A stretch of DNA of 13,950 nt from an uncultured Clostridia bacterium (lineage in GTDB: Bacteria; Bacillota; Clostridia; Oscillospirales; CAG-272), in the NCBI GenBank assembly GCA_945949385.1, contig CAMFEL010000042.1:1-13950 (forward strand). The letters are read 5' to 3'. The position numbers were made by a program, and so were the translations under genes. Each line of letters starts with the position of its first letter. Positions within the stretch are counted from its first letter, which is position 1. The notes beneath the pieces are model-generated. The model worked only from the letters and a program-made list of their open reading frames with translations, searched no databases and was not told the DNA's origin. This document shows positions 1 through 4,967 of this stretch, one piece after another.

Positions 1-5
1 AGGGG

Positions 6-24
6 CGGACGGTGAAGCCGTCCG
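6..24. repeat. Small GC-rich palindrome at left edge
   Basis: Perfect 7-bp arms CGGACGG (6-12) and CCGTCCG (18-24) around a 5-nt loop. It resembles the GGGGC-GGA-GCCCC palindromes at 210-351 in being a short, GC-rich, tight hairpin, and is probably another scattered palindromic unit. The window edge prevents me from seeing what it follows. Confidence 0.5.
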
Positions 25-27
25 TGG

Positions 28-81
28 AGCGACAGAAAAAGCACAGAAGAGAGCTAGCTTTCCTCTGTGCTTTTTCTCGCT
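28..81. terminator. Bidirectional intrinsic terminator
   Basis: Perfect 14-bp inverted repeat AGAAAAAGCACAGA (34-47) and TCTGTGCTTTTTCT (64-77). The inner part pairs further across a CTAG loop, and an outer AGCG/CGCT stem lies at 28-31 and 78-81. The GC-containing stem ends in TTTTTCT on both strands, so it can stop transcription from either side. It lies about 300 nt beyond the aspS stop codon, with only palindromes in between. It may therefore end the minus-strand operon and also a convergent gene that lies outside the window to the left. Confidence 0.75.
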
Positions 82-109
82 TGCCGCTTATGCGGCACCC
101 CTACGGGGT
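82..109. repeat. Two adjoining small hairpins
   Basis: TGCCGC (82-87) pairs with GCGGCA (92-97) around TTAT. ACCCC (97-101) pairs with GGGGT (105-109) around TAC. Both are perfect, short and GC-rich. They belong to the palindrome-rich, gene-free stretch downstream of aspS. Function is unknown; they have no U-tract and are not terminators by themselves. Confidence 0.5.
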
Positions 110-169
110 AGTTTGTTAATTATAATTTCCGTTCTCAGTTTTACCCGCCCTAATTGAGTTTTTCGGGGT

Positions 170-202
170 CTCGGGGTGCTTTTCTCTAAAAAGCACCCTG
201 AG
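170..202. repeat. 14-bp-stem hairpin beside the palindrome array
   Basis: GGGTGCTTTT (174-183) pairs perfectly with AAAAGCACCC (189-198) around a 5-nt loop. CTC/GAG pairs and one G-T wobble extend the stem outward to 170 and 202. No T-run follows on either strand (the minus strand continues CCCGAGACCCCG), so it is not a canonical intrinsic terminator. It abuts the array of GGGGC palindromes and shares their flanking CGGGG words. Confidence 0.55.
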
Positions 203-351
203 CGGGGTTCGGGGCGGAGCCCCGTTCGTGGTCGAGACACGGGGCGGAGCCCCGTTTGGTGCCGGGGCACGGGGCGGAGCCCCGTATATATCCCGCGGAG
301 CGCGAGGCAGAGCCTCGCATATGCTTAACCGGGGTTTGGGGCAGAGCCCCA
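203..351. repeat. Array of five spaced GC-rich palindromes
   Basis: Five tight hairpins of the form GGGGC-GGA-GCCCC or a variant. Their centres are regularly placed: the 5-nt left-arm cores begin at 211, 241, 271, 304 and 338, so the spacing is 30, 30, 33 and 34 bp. The first three are near identical (ACGGGGC, GGA loop, GCCCCGT). The fourth is GCGAGGC-AGA-GCCTCGC, where both arms changed together so that pairing is kept. The fifth is TGGGGC-AGA-GCCCCA. Most are preceded by a CGGGG half-word. The array starts just after the aspS stop codon (minus strand). Compensated changes suggest selection on, or copying of, the folded form. Similar palindromic units are scattered in many bacterial genomes; a role in transcript ends is inference. 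Confidence 0.75.
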
Positions 352-378
352 TACAATATCTCTCATGCGGGTTCCGGA

Positions 379-2166
379 TTATTTTTCTGGGATATCCACC
401 TTTATGCACAGTTCCTCCAGAGCCTTGGGGTCTCCGGGAGCGGGGCATTTCGACATAAGCTCCGAGGCATTCTGCACCTTGGGGAAAGCGATAACATCGC
501 GGATATCGTCTACGCCCAGAAGCAGCATCATCAGCCTGTCAAGGCCGAAAGCCAAGCCGCCGTGAGGGGGAACACCGTATTTGAACGCCTCAAGCAGGTA
601 GCCGAACTTTTCGTTTGCCGTCTCGTCGTCGATGCCAAGAGTATGGAACATCTTCTTCTGTCTTTCGGTGGTATGTATACGGATGGAGCCGCCGCCAAGC
701 TCCGTGCCGTTAAGCACAATATCGTATGCTCTTGCGCGGACGGCGCCGGGATCGGTGTCGATCTTGTCCATATCCTCCTCCATAGGCATGGTGAAGGGAT
801 GGTGCATGGCATAGTAGCGTCCCTCCTCCTCGTCATACTCGAACAGAGGGAACTCGGTAATCCACAGGAAATTAAATTTCGTTCTGTCGATCATACCCAT
901 ACGCTTTGCCACCTCGCAGCGCAGAGCGCCGAGAGAGTCGAATACCACCTTGTTCCTGTCGGCAACGATAAGCGCAAGGTCTCCCGCCTTGCATCCCATT
1001 TTTTCAAGAACCGCCGCCGTTTCCTCTTCGCTCAGGAATTTCGCAAAGGAAGATGACGCGCCCTCGGCGGAATTTTTGTACCAGGCAAGTCCTTTTGCAC
1101 CGTATGTCTTAACGAACTCAACAAGAGAATCTATTTCCTTGCGGGACATCTTCGCGCCGCCCGGCACATTTATGCCGCGGACGCTGCCGCCTGCCGCAAC
1201 GCAGTTTGCAAACACACCGAAGCCGCAGCCGCGCACCGTCTCGGAAATATTGCAAAGCTCCATGCCGAAACGGGTGTCCGGCTTGTCACTGCCGAAACGC
1301 TCCATTGCCTCATTCCATGTCATGCGCCTGAAAGGCACCTCAAGAGGCAGATGCATAAACTCGTCAAATACCTTCTTGATAAATCCCTCGTTTACGGCAA
1401 TAATATCCTCCTCGTCCACAAAAGACATTTCAAGGTCTATCTGGGTAAACTCAGGCTGTCTGTCGGCTCTAAGATCCTCGTCCCTGAAGCAGCGCGCTAT
1501 CTGGAAATAGCGGTCGAAGCCGGAATACATAAGGAGCTGCTTGTAAAGCTGAGGTGACTGAGGCAGGGCGTAGAAGCATCCCGGATGAACTCTGGAGGGC
1601 ACCAGATAGTCTCTCGCTCCCTCGGGGGAGGGCTTTATAAGGCAGGGAGTCTCAATGTCGATAAAGCCCTGTTCCTTGAAATAATTGCGTGCAATGGCTG
1701 TGATCTCGCTGCGCGCCATTATATTTCTCTGAATGTCGGGACGGCGCAGATCCAGATACCTGTGAGTAAGACGGGTCTCCATATTGGTGTCGCTGTTTTC
1801 CACAATGGGGAACGGAGGAGTCTCAGCCTCGGACAGCACTTTGAAGCCGTCGACTGCGATCTCAATCTCACCTGTGGGAAGATTCTCGTTCACGGCGCCC
1901 TCGCCGCGGTGCCTTACCACACCCTTGGCGCAGAGAACATACTCGCTTCTGGTGGTAAAGGCATGACGGAAAATATCCTCGTCGGTATTTTCATCAAATG
2001 CCAATTGTACGATTCCCGTTCTGTCCCGAAGGTCGATGAAAATAAGACTGCCCAGGTCTCTCTGGCGCTGGCACCAGCCGAGAACGCACACGCGGCTGCC
2101 GATGTCCGCAGCGCTCAGCGTTCCGCAGTAGTGGGTACGCTTGTCGTTTTTTTCAAATACTTCCAT
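379..2166 (-). CDS. aspS: Aspartyl-tRNA synthetase
   Basis: Class IIb aminoacyl-tRNA synthetase that charges tRNA-Asp with aspartate using ATP in the cytoplasm. With the chosen start it has 595 residues, the usual bacterial length. Visible parts: an N-terminal OB-fold anticodon-binding domain (about 25-110, with RDLGSLIFIDLRDR), class II motif 1 (around FIDIETPCL), motif 2 (FRDEDLRADRQPEFTQ, about 227-242), a bacterial GAD insertion (about 290-415) and motif 3 (GGLAFGLDRLMMLLLG, about 536-551). Leu38 in RDLGS matches the residue in discriminating enzymes such as that of E. coli; many non-discriminating ones have His there. The frame is open upstream to ATGs at 2199 and 2175. The ATG at 2166 has AGAGGG nine nt before it, and the ATG at 2175 overlaps that Shine-Dalgarno, so 2166 is preferred. 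It follows the HAD gene by 42 nt and is probably co-transcribed with it from the promoter at 2891-2919. Confidence 0.97.
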   Translation of the reverse strand: MEVFEKNDKRTHYCGTLSAADIGSRVCVLGWCQRQRDLGSLIFIDLRDRTGIVQLAFDENTDEDIFRHAFTTRSEYVLCAKGVVRHRGEGAVNENLPTGEIEIAVDGFKVLSEAETPPFPIVENSDTNMETRLTHRYLDLRRPDIQRNIMARSEITAIARNYFKEQGFIDIETPCLIKPSPEGARDYLVPSRVHPGCFYALPQSPQLYKQLLMYSGFDRYFQIARCFRDEDLRADRQPEFTQIDLEMSFVDEEDIIAVNEGFIKKVFDEFMHLPLEVPFRRMTWNEAMERFGSDKPDTRFGMELCNISETVRGCGFGVFANCVAAGGSVRGINVPGGAKMSRKEIDSLVEFVKTYGAKGLAWYKNSAEGASSSFAKFLSEEETAAVLEKMGCKAGDLALIVADRNKVVFDSLGALRCEVAKRMGMIDRTKFNFLWITEFPLFEYDEEEGRYYAMHHPFTMPMEEDMDKIDTDPGAVRARAYDIVLNGTELGGGSIRIHTTERQKKMFHTLGIDDETANEKFGYLLEAFKYGVPPHGGLAFGLDRLMMLLLGVDDIRDVIAFPKVQNASELMSKCPAPGDPKALEELCIKVDIPEK

Positions 2167-2174
2167 TTTGTACA

Positions 2175-2181
2175 TCCCTCT
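2175..2181 (-). promoter_or_regulatory. Ribosome binding site of aspS
   Basis: Minus-strand AGAGGGA, with AGAGGG nine nt before the ATG at 2166. It decides between three in-frame ATG codons of aspS, since the next upstream ATG (2175) overlaps this site. Confidence 0.65.
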
Positions 2182-2186
2182 GAATT

Positions 2187-2222
2187 TTATTTTATGCAAA
2201 TGTATAACTTATTTTATGCAAA
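2187..2222. repeat. 14-bp direct repeat spanning the HAD stop codon
   Basis: TTATTTTATGCAAA occurs at 2187-2200 and again at 2209-2222, 22 bp apart. On the minus strand the right copy encodes the last codons and the TAA stop of the HAD gene (…C-I-K-stop). The left copy sits in the HAD-aspS gap. It looks like a small local duplication of the gene end. Confidence 0.6.
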
Positions 2223-2865
2223 CGCCGAACAAACTGTTCGCGGCGTCCGAAAGATCGTCGAAAACAAAGTCCGCTCCGACCGAGAGCAGTTTTTCCCTGT
2301 CAAAAGAGGTTGTTACGGCACACGCCGTCATACCCGCCGCCTTTGCCGCCCGAACTCCGGAAAGTGCGTCCTCGAAAACAAGACATTTTCCCGCTTCGGC
2401 GCCGCATTTGTCAGCAGCTGCAAGAAAAATATCGGGCGCAGGCTTTTTCTTTTCTACCATATCCCCCGTAATAACGCACTTGAATATCGAAGGGTCAACA
2501 CCTATACAGCGAAGATTTGTATCCACCTTGAAGCGCCCCGCCGATGAAGCCACGCACAAAGGTACGCCTGCGGCGTGAAGTCCCTCAAGCACAGGCTGAG
2601 ACCAAGGGAAAACCTTCAGAGTCTGCGCAGCGTATTCTCCGTAAAGCCTGTACGCCTCGTCCACCATGTCAAAGGTAAACTCCGCCCCGTGAGCGCGGGC
2701 AACCTCGCCTATGTAAAGGGTATCGCCCATACCGGTATAGGGCGTAAACTCGTCATATTCGGGATAAACTCCCCAGCGGTGCAAAGCGTCGGCGCAGGCG
2801 CGCTTGAAGGTGGCCTCGGAGTTCACAAGCACTCCGTCCATATCAAAAATTGCAAGTGAGTACAT
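2209..2865 (-). CDS. HAD-superfamily hydrolase (beta-phosphoglucomutase-like subgroup)
   Basis: A 218-residue cytoplasmic haloacid dehalogenase-type phosphotransferase. All four HAD motifs are present: motif I FDMDGVLVNSE (nucleophile Asp8, acid/base Asp10), motif II ASS near residue 107, motif III lysine in KKKPAPDIF (about 141) and motif IV VFEDALSGVRAAKAAGM with the acidic pair at 165-166. An alpha-helical cap lies between motifs I and II, as in subfamily IA enzymes. The cap reads TGMGDTLYIG and lacks the arginine pattern of true beta-phosphoglucomutases, so a sugar-phosphate or similar small-molecule phosphatase is more likely; the substrate cannot be assigned. The frame is open further upstream, but the ATG at 2865 has AGGAGG five nt before it and starts exactly at the family's N-terminus. 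It has its own promoter 26-54 nt upstream, separate from the glg genes, and precedes aspS. Confidence 0.88.
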   Translation of the reverse strand: MYSLAIFDMDGVLVNSEATFKRACADALHRWGVYPEYDEFTPYTGMGDTLYIGEVARAHGAEFTFDMVDEAYRLYGEYAAQTLKVFPWSQPVLEGLHAAGVPLCVASSAGRFKVDTNLRCIGVDPSIFKCVITGDMVEKKKPAPDIFLAAADKCGAEAGKCLVFEDALSGVRAAKAAGMTACAVTTSFDREKLLSVGADFVFDDLSDAANSLFGVCIK

Positions 2866-2870
2866 TACAG

Positions 2871-2876
2871 CCTCCT
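2871..2876 (-). promoter_or_regulatory. Ribosome binding site of the HAD gene
   Basis: Minus-strand AGGAGG, five nt before the ATG at 2865. This consensus site fixes the start of the HAD gene 26 codons downstream of the longest open frame. Confidence 0.75.
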
Positions 2877-2890
2877 GATTCTTAAACTGT

Positions 2891-2919
2891 ATTATATCAA
2901 AAGGCGGCGGCAAATTCAA
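2891..2919 (-). promoter_or_regulatory. Sigma-A promoter for HAD gene and aspS
   Basis: Minus strand: -35 TTGAAT (2914-2919), 17-bp spacer, extended -10 TGA-TATAAT (TATAAT at 2891-2896). The -10 is perfect and the spacing ideal. Transcription would start near 2884, leaving a leader of about 19 nt that contains the Shine-Dalgarno. It lies in the 94-bp gap after the GH13 gene and implies that HAD-aspS can be expressed independently of the glycogen operon. Confidence 0.8.
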
Positions 2920-2959
2920 TAGCTCACGCGCATTATGCCGCAATTAGTTTTCCCGTCTC

Positions 2960-4864
2960 TCAAAAAAGTGAGTGCGGAGGAGGCACGCAAAGCCCGCAGT
3001 CTCCGTTTTCCGCTTCGATAACGCATACGCTCATAGGCGCAGTCTCTCCGTCTGTTTTCTCTCCCGTCAGCAAATCGACGCCCCGTACTCCGGTACACAG
3101 CATCTTATCCCCCACATTTGCGGCGGTGACAAGGCGGCGTCCGTCCTTTCTTCTTTCAAATGCTATATATCCGTCTCCGCTCATGAGCACTCGGAAATCT
3201 CCGTCCTTATAAACGGGATCGGCACGCAGCCGACCCAGCTTTTCATACCATGAAAGCAGTTCCCCGTTTTCCCTGCCCCATGGATATGTGCGGCGGCAGA
3301 AGGGATCTCTGCCACCCTCGATTCCCGCCTCGTCACCGTAGAAAACGGAGGGAACACCGTACACCGTATACTGAATTGCGGCGGCGATCTTCAGCTTTTC
3401 GATGCCCGTTTTTCGCTCCTCATCGCTCATTACACGCTCCGACAGCTCCTCATTTGACATATTGCCGTACTCCCCGTCGCCCAGCGCCGTAAGTATCCGT
3501 TCCGTATCGTGAGTGCCCACGATATTCATAAGACAATGGCACACAAAAGTCGGGTATGAAGAATATATATCCGTAAGCTCCCACGCAAGACAGCCGCCGT
3601 CACCGCGGCGCATAAACTCCAGCAAAGCGCTTCTGAAAGGATAGTTCATTACGCTGTCAAGCTGACGCCCGCGGAAATACCTGCGAAGCCGGCCGTATGC
3701 CACCTTGTCGGCGGCGTTTTCCCACACCTCGCCTATAATAAGCGCTTCGGGGTCTGCCGCCTTTACGCTTTCGCGGAAGCTGTCCAGAAAAACATCGGGC
3801 AGCTCGTCGGCAACATCAAGCCTCCAGCCGGAGATCCCCTTATTTATATATGAGGCTCCGATCCCATCCCTGCCGCAGAAGTAGCTGCGGCATTCTTCTT
3901 TCCACTGGCAAAGGCGGGGATGTATCTTTATGCCCCACCAGCATTCGTAATCCTCGTCGGTGTCCCCGAAGGAATACCAGCTTCTGTACGGGGAATCCGG
4001 ATTTTTATACGCTCCCTTGCCGGGATATGTGCCGTATTTGTTGAAATACAGGCTGTCGTCCCCGGTGTGGTTGAACACTCCGTCAAGGATTATGCGTACT
4101 CCCGCTTTCTTTGCCGCCTGCAAAAGCTCTTCAAGCGCACCGTTTCCGCCGAATGCCTCATCCACCTGCGTATAGTCGCCCGTGTCATACTTGTGGTTGG
4201 ATGCGGCTCGGAATACGGGACTCAGATATATTACGGTAACGCCCATTTTTTTGAGATAATCAAGCTTCTTTGCTACGCCGTACAGATCTCCCCCGTAAAA
4301 CAAATCGTTTTTCAGAAAATCTCCCGGCTTTTTGGCATACTGCCGTATGGGGGCGTACCAGTCGCCCTCGTTGCAGGCGCCCACGCGCAGAGGGGATCGT
4401 CCGCTTTTAGCAAAGCGGTCCACAAAAATATGGTACATCACCCCGCCCTTGAACCAGTCGGGAGTTGAGTAGCCCTCCTCGTATATAAGCAGGCGGAAGC
4501 GGCGCCCTTCACTGTTCGGCAAAAGCCTAAAATTAACATTGTCAGCCGCATCCGTATACAGCGCTTCTCTCCCGCGGCGCATAACAATACAGTATCGGTA
4601 CAGCCCCTCCGAAAGGCCCGAAAGCGTCAGTCTGAAATCACCGTCCGCCCCTCTTGTAAAAGGGATCTCACGGTCGGCTTCTCCGTCGGCACAAATACGG
4701 ACGGCTGCGCTGCTTACTCCGAAGCAGCGCGGTGCTTCAAGCCTAAATTCAATTTCGTCATTTGTAGAAAATGCTCCGCAAAAAGAGGCGTCCTCTCCCT
4801 TAACTCTTTTTGTGACCGAGACAAAATATCCCTCGGTCAGCTCCTTTGTCATTCTGACAAGCAT
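2960..4864 (-). CDS. GH13 alpha-amylase / neopullulanase-type glycoside hydrolase, cytoplasmic
   Basis: A retaining alpha-glucan hydrolase of family GH13, 634 residues from the chosen start. An N-terminal beta-rich domain (about 1-130) precedes the (beta/alpha)8 barrel, which opens at MYHIFVDRF. Region I is DGVFNH, region II GWRLDVADE (nucleophile Asp about 350), region III IIGEVWE (acid/base Glu about 379) and region IV VGTHDTE (Asp about 453), so the catalytic triad is complete. A short C-terminal beta domain follows. No signal peptide is seen, so it should act inside the cell on maltodextrins or glycogen. The overall pattern recalls neopullulanase/amylopullulanase relatives (possibly GH13_39); the linkage preference is not certain. 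The frame is open to an ATG at 4942, but a strong hairpin (4910-4940) lies in that stretch. The ATG at 4864, with AAAGG 11 nt before it, is more plausible, at moderate certainty. It is the sixth gene of the glg cluster, 103 nt after glgP. Confidence 0.92.
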   Translation of the reverse strand: MLVRMTKELTEGYFVSVTKRVKGEDASFCGAFSTNDEIEFRLEAPRCFGVSSAAVRICADGEADREIPFTRGADGDFRLTLSGLSEGLYRYCIVMRRGREALYTDAADNVNFRLLPNSEGRRFRLLIYEEGYSTPDWFKGGVMYHIFVDRFAKSGRSPLRVGACNEGDWYAPIRQYAKKPGDFLKNDLFYGGDLYGVAKKLDYLKKMGVTVIYLSPVFRAASNHKYDTGDYTQVDEAFGGNGALEELLQAAKKAGVRIILDGVFNHTGDDSLYFNKYGTYPGKGAYKNPDSPYRSWYSFGDTDEDYECWWGIKIHPRLCQWKEECRSYFCGRDGIGASYINKGISGWRLDVADELPDVFLDSFRESVKAADPEALIIGEVWENAADKVAYGRLRRYFRGRQLDSVMNYPFRSALLEFMRRGDGGCLAWELTDIYSSYPTFVCHCLMNIVGTHDTERILTALGDGEYGNMSNEELSERVMSDEERKTGIEKLKIAAAIQYTVYGVPSVFYGDEAGIEGGRDPFCRRTYPWGRENGELLSWYEKLGRLRADPVYKDGDFRVLMSGDGYIAFERRKDGRRLVTAANVGDKMLCTGVRGVDLLTGEKTDGETAPMSVCVIEAENGDCGLCVPPPHSLF

Positions 4865-4909
4865 ATATTTCGCTGCCTTTCCGCCCATCGGGCAGATATG
4901 TAAAATACA

Positions 4910-4940
4910 GTAAGGCGGATACGGCTTGTATCCGCCTTGC
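4910..4940 (-). terminator. Hairpin between glgP and the GH13 gene, possible attenuator
   Basis: Perfect 11-bp arms AAGGCGGATAC (4912-4922) and GTATCCGCCTT (4928-4938) with a 5-nt loop, extended by a wobble and a G-C pair to 4910 and 4940. On the minus strand it is followed by TGTATTTTAC, a weak U-rich tail. It may partly terminate glg transcription before the GH13 gene or stabilise the upstream mRNA. A second, smaller hairpin (GCGCCG/CGGCGC, 4944-4963) lies just after the glgP stop codon. Confidence 0.55.
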
Positions 4941-4967
4941 ACTGCGCCGCCCGCGTCCGGCGCTGTC

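Noticed and set aside
203..351. CRISPR array
   Set aside because: Repeat units are only 15-17 bp, perfectly palindromic and variable, spacers are about 13-16 bp and resemble each other, and there are no cas genes.
116..448. Minus-strand 110-aa frame with repeated NGAPPR-like decapeptides
   Set aside because: The 10-residue repeat is the direct result of the 30-bp palindrome spacing read in one frame. It overlaps the aspS 3' end, has no family resemblance, and contains the hairpins described as repeats.
2167..2208. T-box or other riboswitch ahead of aspS
   Set aside because: The gap is only 42 nt, AT-rich and without the T-box core or a terminator; the leader from the upstream promoter is about 19 nt before the HAD gene.
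1585..2547. Plus-strand 320-aa open frame over aspS and the HAD gene
   Set aside because: Antisense shadow of two well-identified genes, crossing their boundary; no Shine-Dalgarno or domain supports it.
4865..4942. Longer GH13 start at ATG 4942
   Set aside because: It would put a 13-bp-stem hairpin within the first codons, has no ribosome site, and gives residues without family resemblance.
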